Shown: in pieces, positions 22,914-33,683 of the stretch
Numbering within the stretch: position 1 is the first letter of the stretch
Layout: every line of letters starts with the position of its first letter
From: Aphrophora alni
Lineage: Eukaryota; Arthropoda; Insecta; Hemiptera; Aphrophoridae
Length of the DNA: 64,000 nucleotides
Assembly (NCBI GenBank): GCA_963513935.1
Contig: OY740772.1
Span: forward strand, 103,435,340-103,499,339
Direction: 5' to 3'
Notes under the pieces: generated by a model
Seen by the model: only the letters and a program-made list of their open reading frames with translations
Database searches by the model: none
Told to the model about the DNA's origin: nothing
Translations under genes and position numbers: made by a program

Positions 22914-25460
22914 ACGACTTCTCCTCTGTGTTCTAACCAAAACGGCTGGTCACATTTTAGACAGTAGTTTTATCATAATGGGACATTTTACGTGTTGTTC
23001 TTTTCTGGCTGGAGCTTGCTCTTTGTTTTGACCAAGTAGCCTACTCCCCTAATGATGGTTTGTCTGAGTCGTGACAGTGTTAATAGCTACTGTAATCACT
23101 GTTCAGTAAAAAAATGCAAATAGGTCATTGTTTTGTTTTTCTTGAGCAGAACATAACACTGCTCATTTCATCAATAGAATCAACCTCTCCTTTTGTCTGA
23201 TGGTAATGTTCAACGATGACAGGTTTTTTGGTACTCGGTGACAAATTTTTGTCTTGGTCTATAGTGAATATAATGCACACGACATTGTTTTTCTTTGATT
23301 TATATGAAACCAGCACTAAAGAAAAACTTATTATCTTCTTTAGCTCTTCCCTTATGGGTAATCATACAAGTTGGGAGTTCTGGCTTGTTTTCATGCATAG
23401 TTAGTTTGCCTTTAGCTAAGCTAGCGGCCTGAGGGATACTGGAAAACTAATTACCCATTGTTATGTTTCTGTAAGTATCTTCAGATGATGTTTTTGGCTC
23501 TTATAGTGTTGTTGGAAGTTCTTCAGTCCATTTGTAGCTATTCTTCCCTTTTAGAACTTTTATAGTCCTAGGTGTTTGAGATCCAGTTGTTTTGTCAAAA
23601 GTTTCTTGATTATAAGTAGATGTTGATGGTTATCTGAATTGCAATAATTAAATGAAAAGGGGTTTGAAAAATTAATTTTATTTTGTAAAAGAAATGAAGT
23701 TATTTATTTACTGAATTTAAAATTGCTCGATTTTTAAATTCAAAAAAACGCTTTCGCTTACCAATTTAGAAAAAGTGAAGTTAATTATTTAAATCTCAGG
23801 GTGTAAGTTCTTTTTTAAGTGTACTACAGTGAATTTTCTGGTTAAATGAAGAACTCTTATTTATCCTGAAACTTGACATGTATTTATTAAACAGTAAAAT
23901 ATCAGTACATTGATATCATTATTAAAACAAATCATATAGATCACTTATATTACACATCCTAATCTCAAATATTATTATTTCCTTTTAAGAAGGTTTAAAT
24001 TTTAAAAATCTTGAATTTACTCTAAGTTGCAACTGGAAAATCATTTATACAACAAAACAGATTGAAAATATCTGTTTTCTAATATTGAATTTACTTTATT
24101 TAAAAAAGAGAAATATGTCAGTAGACATTTATTGATCATTTATATGAAAAAAATATGATTACTTAGAAATATTAAAATTATAAAAATTAAAGCATCAAAC
24201 AAAAACATAATAAATTTTGTACAATAAACATATTACATTCTGTGTGTTAAATAACACGTTTTTTACCAGTCCTTTAGCGAGTTAATGTTCACTTATGGTC
24301 CATGTATCGTCGACTCCGATGAGAACTCTGTCATTCTTAGCACATGCTAATTCACCCATAGGAATCATCTCAACCGTATTTCGCGAACGTTCACCAGTTT
24401 CGTTTAAAGTTTATGTTTAGAATGTTTATTAATTTTATAGTTCATTAAACGCTTCGAAATCGTTCACCATTTCATCATATTTAGATTCACATGCGTAATT
24501 GTCTATTATGTGAAATACGATAGATAATTGTCTTTGTTTCTTAACACGCGATTCATACCGGCTCCTTGCTAAGATTCTTTAACACTTTAAAATAGAACTC
24601 TCCTCTCCAAATACTAACTGAGACTCTTAACAAGATTGTCAATTATATACTTTACATTTTTAACAGTTCTGTATACAAAAATTACTACATCTCACTCTGC
24701 CAACTCTCTCCACAAGACTCATTTAAAAACACCCTTACTCTCCAAAGCTCCTTACTAGACTGACTTGACCGCATGGTGAAAAGTTCATTTCCTATCCTGC
24801 TATCTGATTCTTGCAACGTATACTAAAACTGTCTAGCACTGCACTGCATTTCACATTGACAACACTTTGTCTATATTTTTAACAAAACATTACCTAATAT
24901 ATTATTACTAATTATGACTAATATTTTATACATTATTTATTTATTCAATTTTGGAAATCTATATGTTAATTTAATATTCCCTTATTTTAATAGGTGCAAT
25001 TATTCATGCTTTTGACTTATATTTCCCCCTCCCAATTTAACTCTAGACGTTTCCCAGTTACTTTATTTCAAATTAAGTTAACTCTTTTTAGGTATTACAG
25101 AAATGTTTGTTTCACTGTTGTTGGATAAACAAGAAGACTTAGAACTGAAATTCATCTGCCCACTAAACCATCAGTATCAGTTGAATCAATAAATTATCAA
25201 TGTTTTGATGTAGAATAGCCCATTTGCACAGATGTAGAAGCAACTGGAAAGTCCATTTGAGTTAATATTACAGATAGTTTTCTTTTGACTGGAAAATGTG
25301 CAGATTCATCCTGTGACTGATAACTCTTCAGTCGATTGTTCATAATCATCAGATCCAGAGTCCAATCATATATGGCTTCTCTGTCACCATCTAAATTTCC
25401 AACATCGGAATCATCATTTATGTCTATAAGTCTGTCTATTTCGGATGATTGTAAAGCCAT
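22914..25460 (-). pseudogene. piggyBac-like transposase relic, interrupted
   Basis: N-terminus from ATG 25460: MALQSSEIDRLIDINDDSD, an acidic start typical of the family, open to about 25197. The C-terminal half resumes near 23640: a segment with KLTMHENKPELPTCM and LVSYKSKK, then VEHYHQTKGEVDSIDEM and CSRKTKQ, matching the family's post-catalytic block (fYN-tKggVD-lDq...sRrT). The zinc-ribbon end reads YCLKCDQPFWLEH with a final VCK and stop at 22914-22916. Most of the DDE catalytic core is missing, and a solo-LTR-like sequence sits between the halves. Several frameshifts and stops. The family excises and inserts DNA at TTAA; this copy is dead. Confidence 0.8.
23684..25090 (-). mobile_element. 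Diverged solo LTR related to the two LTR elements
   Basis: Starts TGTAAAAGAAATGAAG and follows the young LTRs in order: GAAGTTATTTATTTA, TTGCTCGA, CCAATTT..GAAAAA, GTAAGTTCTTTT..AGTGTACT, ATTTATTAAAC, then weaker similarity to about 25090. The right edge is uncertain (24866 is possible). Only one LTR and no internal region, so it is a solo LTR of an older subfamily. Its insertion splits the piggyBac relic. Copy B keeps only the first part (61822-62411). Confidence 0.6.
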
Positions 25461-25466
25461 TTTCAC

Positions 25467-26609
25467 AAATTATTTAAAAGATAAAATAAAAACACTAAGA
25501 TAGTTTGAGAAAAAATATTTACAAACTTAACTTAATATTTAGGACACTATTTACAACAATTATATAAAAAACATTCACCAAGTTGTAATAAATAAATAAA
25601 AATATAAATTGCAGTATTTCAGATAAAACTGACACTAATTGTATCTATTTGTAAAACTGAATTGTCCAAAACAAATATTGATCATTCTCTGAATGTAGCA
25701 ACAGATGTATTGACCTTAGGAAGAGGAGTGAGATAGATTGATTGGTAGAGTCGCTTCAAAAACCTATTTGCATTACTGTATCTAAAAACAAACTTGCATT
25801 CGTAAAAATGATAATTTTTTACAAATTTTAACATTATATGTTTAATAATTTTTTTGTTCCAGATCCAGAGTTATCCTGGAACAAGGTGTTGTAAAGGATT
25901 TTAAGATGGAAGTAATTATTAAAATGTAAGTTAACTATGAATTTATTATTTTGTTCAATTATAAAAACAATTGTGACTAAAAATATACAAAACTCTTTTT
26001 AAAAGGTGAACTAATGATAAACGTAACTCCTTAGAGCAGAAATGGGAAAGAAAATTAATTTTTTCAGTTCATTTTACTTCAAGTTTCAATTGGTCCTGCT
26101 ACTAGACGTTGAAGAGTTCTGTATGTCCGTCTGATGGTTTGGCTTTCATATTGTAAGAAATAACTGACAGTAGATAATTTGATAATTGATTATACAGCTG
26201 TGAGTTATAGAAACATCCAAATTTGACTAATTTTGTGTATAATTAATGTTTGTAAATTGTTGTTCTACTGAAATATGTTGTTAAATCAACTTATCAGTTT
26301 TCTTTAGTTACTTCTTTGAAGAAGAATCCAATTTTTCATTTCTTTGTTACTATAGTTTGTACTGTCATTATAAATCATTCTATTTCGTTGGTCAAAATTA
26401 TCATTCTTCTTTCTTCTTCATTTGGCATTTTTTTTTTTGTCAAATTTGAAGACAAAAAAATAAAAAGTCATTTCGCAATAGAAGAACAATTTAATATTTA
26501 TCGTACGTTGTAAAGGAAAATATAAAAGTTTTTTTTTTCATATCAGTTTTTGTAGTTTTTCAAATAGTTTGTAGAAATATATCAATTTGTTTTATTTTTT
26601 GCTTTATAG
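25467..26609 (+). other. AT-rich spacer with one exon-like segment (25863-25925)
   Basis: At 25863-25925 a 63-nt segment lies between TTTTTTTGTTCCAG and GTAAGT, both strong splice signals. It is open only in the phase starting SRVILEQGVVKDFK. The same sites occur in copy B at 63048-63110. Nothing else in the spacer supports a gene. Confidence 0.35.
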
Positions 26610-26705
26610 ACAATCTTGTGTGCATCTTTAACCTATGTCCTTCCTCAACCTTCATATCCTCAATCCTTATACACAAGCTATAGCTGGACACCTAACTGGC
26701 CCTCT
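26610..26705 (+). CDS. Putative 96-nt exon of an unidentified gene
   Basis: Acceptor TTTTGCTTTATAG and donor GTAAGT. Phase 0 is open for 32 codons with a hydrophobic, Tyr/Pro-rich sequence (TILCASLTYVLPQPSYP...). It is open in copy B too (63808-63903), with two amino-acid changes. The preceding 63-nt segment does not feed phase 0, so the exon order is unresolved. Confidence 0.35.
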
Positions 26706-27179
26706 GTAAGTATTAGTAGAAAACTTTATGAGTTTAATAAAGAATAATTTTTGTTTTCATGTTTCAAGTCAAAACCATTGTGGTCACCATCATCTATTTA
26801 TAATAATATAGGGTGTTTCATTATACAAGGTGATTTAAAGTTCTCTATAGACAAAATTTGTTAACTATTTTTGTTAAATATTGAGTTCACATTTTGTATA
26901 CAGTTTTAATCCTGATGACATAAAACTATATAAAATTAAAATTTGTACAAAACTAAAACAAAATGATGTCCATTTAAAATTTAGATGTTAAATATCTAAA
27001 AAACAGTTGATTTTACACAAAACTTACAAGAGGTATTTTAGTTCGGCCTAAACTACATGAGAATATCTTTGTGTAAATCTAAGTTAAAAGATAACCATGA
27101 TATTGGTAAAATGGTTTTTCTGATCCTGGACTCCAGTCAATCAAGCTTCTGACATTCCAGTGGAGTTACACTGTTCAGT

Positions 27180-27390
27180 GAGGTCTTTAAATGACTGTCC
27201 AGTATTCGGCATACAAGGACACTTCTCAAATCATCTTTGATTCGGTATCATGGTAATGGATTCCTCTGATTCCGTCTTTAAGACGGTAGAGTTGTGTAGA
27301 AAAGCGGTCATTTCCAGTAAGATAGAACAACGCCACAGATTGTCTCCTGGGTTCGTACTTGTTCCTTTCCCACTTAAGAGCTATGTTTTC
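27180..27390 (-). pseudogene. Possible LINE C-terminal fragment
   Basis: Minus-strand frame contains LKWERNKYEPRRQSV, then FYLTGNDRFSTQLYRLKDGI and a decayed tail with stops. The pattern LTGH/N..L..hLyR resembles the region after the RT/RNase H in some non-LTR retrotransposons. It is short and degenerate; the assignment rests on pattern only. Confidence 0.3.
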
Positions 27391-28762
27391 CCAGACATTA
27401 TTTGAAATTTTCTTCTGTTCTTTTTACTGCTGATTATAATTTTTGCAGTTTTTATGACAGGTAAATTGTTCAGCTGTAGAAGAGATGTGTCTCACTTTGT
27501 TAATCTATCAGCCACATTGTTCCCTAGTATTCCAACTTGTGAGATAATCTATTGTAATAGAATGCACTTATTGTGGAATGACATATACCAGCACTGTTAT
27601 TCATTAAACATCACCTAGGTGAGACGTACAGGTTAAGGCGTACTGCGGATGCGAGTAACTTTGTCGCCCAAAAATAGACACCGATTGGGAACAAACAACA
27701 ATTTCTTAAGGTTTCTGTAGTCTCTTTCTGCCTCAGCACCGGTCACGATTGCCTTGCTTTTCACTTTAAACGAATAAAGACCACTTCATCGGAAGAATAT
27801 ACAATCTGCCATAATATAATACACGAGTGGACAAGGGAGCATCGCTACATTGGCAAAGACTCAATGTCTACAATAAGGAAGGAGAAGAACCTATGTCAAT
27901 TCTATTGCAACAATTGGACGCCAGGTAGCTGATGGGACAGAGCTCAAGCTTGCTATATGCAACTATATAATACACTTTTTGGAGAGTTCATATCATTTAT
28001 TGGATGTATTTATGGTTTTTGTACTGTATGATTATGTTACAGCTTGTACTGTGGATTTGGAATCTTTCAATGTTTATGTAATAGTTCATTAGTTAGAAGA
28101 GCACTTGATATGGCTTTCATCTCCACATCAAGATTGATCTGTACATGTCCATTCCTAAAAATTAATACCTAGTAATTAAATTAGAATATACAAGAGCTTT
28201 TCTAGGGTCTAAGGTTTTGGAAACTTCAAAAAAATTAATGGACAATCCAACCCATCTTCCACTTTTCACTGTACCCTATTAAATTACATAGAATTAGATA
28301 TCTTAGCATTTTAAATTTATGTACAATTAATGTCGAAGATACTTTTTGTATTAGAAAATGCTTTTTTACCGTACAAAGCCTAACAGATATTCCAAGAATT
28401 CTCCCTCCTTCCACTTTAAAATCCATTTCTTATCTCCATAAATTCCTATGGGTTACCCCCTTTTAGTATAGTCACTTGAATAGTAAAATACACATTTTTT
28501 AATGAAAAAATATACAAGTCATAGAAAAGGTAAATTATTGTTATAAACTGAATATATTTCTTTTTGTATTCATTTCATTTTATGTCGACAGTTAGCAAAA
28601 TACTTCGACTTTATAATGTGGTAATTATTATTTTCAGAATTAAGAGCCAAAAAAAAGTGATACTCTATCTAATCTATGTTCACTTTTAAAAGGAATGGTT
28701 ACCCTTTTATTATATTTTGTAGGTTTTATTTTTAACCTTAAGTTTTGCAAATTTTTTTGCAG

Positions 28763-28888
28763 AGTGTACATCCATGTCTTGGAAAAAGATGTTGCCTTAC
28801 TTGTCCAATGTATCTGCAAGGACCAAGCAATAAACAGTCCACCAATAATAATCAAACAATTTATCGTAGTCATTGTGTAATACGCATT
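28763..28888 (+). other. Exon-like segment with a Cys-rich frame
   Basis: Follows a strong acceptor (TTTTTTTGCAG) and reads SVHPCLGKRCCLTCPMY and on to YRSHCVIRI and TAA. The frame is in phase with the 96-nt exon at 26610 if joined directly. The CxxC spacing also resembles a zinc ribbon of a DNA transposase. Neither reading is proven. Confidence 0.25.
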
Positions 28889-29116
28889 TAAAAAACTCCG
28901 AAAATTACAAGTACCAAAATATTTTACCGTTAATTTTATTAATGTAATACAAAATTTTAGCGAAGAAAAAACAAATTCTATATTCATCTTTCATCTTAAA
29001 TAATTAAAAAAAAAAAAAAAATTATAGTTGGACTAGTACAGACAAATTAACTTATTATTAGTACAGACCTTAACCCCTTATTGCTCCTATGTCACTGATA
29101 TAAGTAAAATGTGAAT

Positions 29117-29240
29117 TCATTATAAAATATATGGTTTTTAGTTTCAGGATACATACATGAAACAAACTGACCAGGTTAAAGAAAACAAATTCACTCATGT
29201 CCACTAACAGGAGTGTTTAGAAACAAACTTAAGATCAGCT
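29117..29240 (+). repeat. First member of a duplicated exon-like segment
   Basis: Contains TTTTTAGTTTCAG followed by GATACATACATGAAACAAAC. It is about 80 % like 30297-30420. Its frame stops after DTYMKQTDQVKENKFTHVH. Confidence 0.5.
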
Positions 29241-30296
29241 GACGAGAAGGCAAGGAAATGACAGATTTTATTGATTTAGACGGTAATAATTATTTTAGTT
29301 TATATGTTTATTAACAAAATGTAACTCAGATAACATTTTAATTAAAATCTGCTATGATCTCATTGGAGTGTGTGCTAGTGTCACGAAATGATCATGACAG
29401 ATGTCATGACAAAGTAAAATAAACATCTCAAACAATGAACAAAAACTGCAATATGTAAGTAGAAACATGTTTTTAAGCAGGTCGTAAAACAAAATGGAAA
29501 TTTAAATCTTACCTTAGAAAAGGGGAAAAAAACCAAATTTTTACCTGCTATTTATTTTTCGACCGCAGAAATTGAAAATTAAATGTATGAAATACACAGA
29601 AATCAATTATATAATGTCTAGGCAATTGTTTGTATAGAAGTAATTATCATTAAGCGGTAAGAATAATTGATCATGCGTAATGCAACAGTTTTCAAATAGT
29701 TGTACTTTTCCTTGAAATAGCTGTATGGGATTTTTTTTTTTGTCCCTCTCACCTAAAGAGATTGCCACAAACAAAATTCAAATATTTAAAAACGTAAGAG
29801 TTTAACAAGGGTAGTTTCAGCCATCTTTAAATGAACTTACAAATTACTATTGCAATTTGTAACAACCTATTTGTATGTGTATTTGGTAGTTGTCATTTTT
29901 AATTTTAACAGTGAAGATTACTAATTTTCATTTTAATGAAACAATTTTTTATGTTTATATTTATTTTTATAGTGATTGTATATTAAGCTGAACTTACCTA
30001 ATTACCATATATTCTAAAAAAATATCCAGAATTGTGTAATGTATTAAAGATAAAAATCATTTGTGTGATTTTTATCAACAGTTGAAGAAATTTAAAGATT
30101 AGTAACACAATCCGATGCTGGAATTGATGCAAGCAAAAGAAAACTAGACCTATTTGAGAAACTGTGTGCTTTCAAAATTTGAGCTTTATTGTTAGGTGAT
30201 AAATTAATTCCTAAGTAGATTTTGCTTATCTGTCACACATATTTCAAGTTTATTACAGGACTCGATAAATGAATGTAACTGCTAATATAAGGAAGA

Positions 30297-30420
30297 TTCA
30301 TTATAAAATATCTGTTTTTAGTTTCAGGATACACTACCAGCATTCATGAAACAAACTGACATAGATAGAGAAAAGCTATTTCACTCTTCTCCAATACAAG
30401 AGTGTGTTTAGACACAAATT
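30297..30420 (+). repeat. Second member of the duplicated exon-like segment, possible terminal exon
   Basis: After TTTTTAGTTTCAG at 30327 the frame reads DTLPAFMKQTDIDREKLF and ends QECV plus TAG (30328-30411). The shared acceptor and first codons with the segment 1.18 kb upstream suggest duplication of a terminal exon. No product recognised. Confidence 0.45.
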
Positions 30421-30939
30421 TACAACAATACTATGGATCGGGTGACATCTGGTAAGAATACAGCTGATGATTGTATTTTACAAAAAAAAAAAAAATTCAT
30501 TAAGTCTGGGCTTGGCTTGTAGCCATATTGGACACTGCGTTTGTTAGTTAGCTGCGAGTGAAGATGATTTCTAACGTAGAACATCTTCGTCATGGAAATA
30601 TTGATATTAAACTATGAATTATTTATTGGTTTAATTTGCTTTGAACATATTACATATACTGAGTGCTTCATTGGTCCTAGATGTGGGAGACAATTTTTTC
30701 TATAATGTCAGGAATTTTTAGTCAGTTTACATGACTATTTTCAAAAATTCATATCAATATTTGAATGCACCTGAAATGTTGCATCATTTTGTTGTAGCCT
30801 AAACATTATTAGTAATACTATAACGAAAATAATTTTATTGTTGTGAATTTTGTTTTTGTGTTGCAAAAAAAGAATAATTTTACTATCTTTTCAAAAATAT
30901 ATAATTTGCAAATTTTTCAAAATTGTTGAAGCTAGGACA

Positions 30940-30975
<36 letters not shown>

Positions 30976-31925
30976 ACAGTTTGAAAACTTTTTTTCTCTA
31001 AGAGAATGTCATTTAATGCGATACAACTTTTGCACAAACAAAAAATAACAGAAAATAAGCCAAAACAACTAAATTGTGAGAGTTTAGCTGTAAACCTTAA
31101 ACTGTAACTAGATCAGCTGTTTTTATAAGCTGAAGTGTTGTCAACATAGTAAAATCTAAAACATGAAATCATAGAGTGGAATTTCAGCTTTTCAATGTTA
31201 GGTATCTAGATTTAGACAATCAAATCTTTATTGTAGTGAAAAATACTTATAGTGTAACAGCTGTGTAACTGTGGCTTTTGTAACAGTGCCACCACAGGAA
31301 ATAAACTAACAGTTGCCAGTTCTACAATTAAATTGTGTTAAATAATTATCTAAAACTAACAACTTTTAAGAAAACTCTTATAGAAGAAAATAAAATAACA
31401 CGTACAAATATTTATTTACTGGTAGCTTATTTCTGCTAATAAGGATATTACAAGCATTGTCTTTAATAATTTCAATTCTGTTTGTTGAAACACTTCATAC
31501 TTTTTGTGTATAAGGAATGTATTTTCTTCTAAGAAGGTTTTTGGAATGTATACAACCAGTTTATTACTTTTGCTAGTTAATTATGTCGAAAAATAATATT
31601 GAGACCTAGTAGACTGAATTTATCTATAGAATATGTAGATTATATTAGTATGTTTGTGTGACATTAGTACAATATTATATTCTTATACAAAATTGCTTGC
31701 TTACGCAACATACAAAAACCATAATTTCAGTTCTAGTATGTTATCCTAACCTATATTTGTCTTTTTAAAATGGTTCACATTTTTCTCCATGTATTTTAAA
31801 TGTGATTTTTTTCGAACTTTTAAACAAAGTGCGAATATTTCTATTTAATTTATGGAAAAGCAATTTGTTTCCTCTATCCCACAATGTAGAAATTTTGAAA
31901 TGAATGATCGATTGTGAATCTAGGT

Positions 31926-33536
31926 TGTGACAATGTGAAAAGTTAGATTTTAAAATAGACTCATTTAAAAGACGCGGTTAAGCCAAAGAGATAAGAGATT
32001 CAAATAATAAATTAAATGTAGTAACTTCATTAATAAAAGAAAAATGGATTTTCAAGACAACAATATGAATTATTATGTTTAATTTTAATGTAATTTAGTT
32101 TGTTTGTTATAAAATGTAATTTATTTGTATTTTACGGCAGTGCGGTAAAATGTTGAACAGTAACCGGAAGGAACGCTTTTCGGAAGTGAGAATTTGCCTC
32201 ATGGTAACAGCAGTCTAAGTCCAGCGTTAGGAGTGACAGGTTGTTTCAAAAGGAGTCTCAGTTCAGTGATTGAAGGGTTCAGACGTATTTCGACGTTTGT
32301 GCGTTATCAAATAGAACAATAAAAAAACCGATAGAATGTAAGATTTTATAATTTAGAAGGGACAATAGAGTTGATATTGACATAAGGTATAGACAGTGAA
32401 AAATGAGTGTACAAAGAATTGTTAGAGACTGACTTTACGAGAGACTTTGTTATATAGTAGAATGAATTACCATGCGGTTTTTCTTTGCAATGGCTTCCAT
32501 GAGTCAAAGGTTTGAGTTTTGAATATTTTCTGGACAATAGGACTATAAACCCATATTCAAAGTATTGAACGTGATTGTTATAAATAGTGAACTTTTAAAC
32601 CAATGTATAAACTTGTAGAATGAGACATGAACGTTCAGTGTTTCAGTGTTAATGCTGAGTTGATAATATTTATAGACAAGACTGTTATTTGTGAGAAATA
32701 TTAAAAGAAATTTTAATTTAAATGAATATTAATTTTCATTTTAATAAATAGAAAATAAATATGAATTCTATAAAACAAAGGGAGAAACGATTCGAGGATG
32801 TCATCATAAGGGAGAGAGCATTTCCACGAGGCGGGATCATGGTGTCTTGGACAATAGGAGAAGTCAACCACGGATTCAAAGTGTTTTCAACGAAACAATA
32901 ACGTGTTTGGTATCCACGTTTCAGAAACTCTTATTTTTAAACTATGTATGAATTTGATAGAATTTGTGTTGTTTAATATTAGATATAAAATATATAGATG
33001 ATTAGAATTTTAATAAAAAAGGTAAATCCTTAAACTTAAAACTTTATGAAGAAAACAAATTATAAATTTTCTGATATTCAGTAAAACAATATAACTTGCA
33101 TTAATTTAAAAGGATGCAATTCTTATTTCAATTAAATTCATTTTTTTTGTATGTTGCAACAAGTAAGATAACGTCAGTAAATAAACTTTATTCAGATCTT
33201 TTTCTTATCAATATCATTTTAATAGGAGTAATTTGATAGGATGTGTTAGTGTAAGATGTTGAATATGACTATTCAAACTTTATATCTGTCTAATAGTTTA
33301 ATAAATCTTTATGTTAACATTTCAGAGACAAGTGTTTTCATTAAATACCAAATATCACTGTAAGTACACTGTGAAAAGAACTTACGACCCCAGATATTTT
33401 TTCTTTCTTTTAAATATTTAAATTCATTCTTTTTTCAAAATTGGTATGCTAAAGCAAACCTGGCGCCCTATAGTCGAGCAAATTAACAAATTAATAAATA
33501 AAATAAATAACTTCACCTCTTTTTTGAATTATTACA
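31926..33536 (+). repeat. 5' LTR of the autonomous element
   Basis: 1611 bp, begins TGTGACAATG and ends GAATTATTACA. It holds the presumed promoter and polyadenylation signals; several AATAAA strings are present, but I cannot assign U3/R/U5 borders. Confidence 0.96.
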
Positions 33537-33683
33537 AATGTCGCCGCAACTGTGGGCCTTTTTAGTCGAAATAAACAGTGATTTTGGTAATGAGAACTCT
33601 TAAAATCAAGGTAAGGACTCTCTCTATCATAATAAGAAAGATTCTTTTTTAAAATTTTTTGTGTTAAATATAATAAGATAAAA
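33537..33683 (+). promoter_or_regulatory. Leader with atypical primer-binding site and a splice-donor-like site
   Basis: The LTR is followed by AA and then TGTCGCCGCAACTGTGGGCC. A standard PBS starts TGG to match the tRNA CCA end; here it starts TGT. The string loosely recalls a Lys-tRNA type PBS with one mismatch and two insertions (comparison from memory). A good splice donor, CAAG/GTAAGG, lies at 33610/33611, before gag. The same leader is in the non-autonomous element. Confidence 0.5.

Larger units (their letters stand above)
343..26802 (+). repeat. Segmental duplication, copy A
   Basis: This stretch recurs from 47118 to the end of the window in the same order and orientation. The copies match almost base for base through spacers, LINEs, DNA-transposon relics and exon-like segments, with roughly 1-2 % substitutions by eye. 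The offset between copies falls from about 46.77 kb at the left to about 37.19 kb at the right, mainly because A contains an extra 8.56-kb LTR element and about 1 kb that B lost. Copy B runs off the window, so the true end of homology is not visible. The left edge shares the short string GTTAATCAAATTA. Confidence 0.93.
26803..31925. other. Sequence present once in the window, mostly non-coding
   Basis: Copy B leaves the window before this point. Visible contents are a LINE-like fragment (27180-27390), three exon-like segments, and a 28-A tract at 30946-30973. Otherwise AT-rich DNA without supported genes. Confidence 0.4.

Noticed and set aside
25863..26705. Joining the 63-nt and 96-nt exon-like segments into a secreted peptide
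   Set aside because: With a GT donor the phases do not match: the joined frame meets a stop, and the open frame of the second segment is preceded by TAA.
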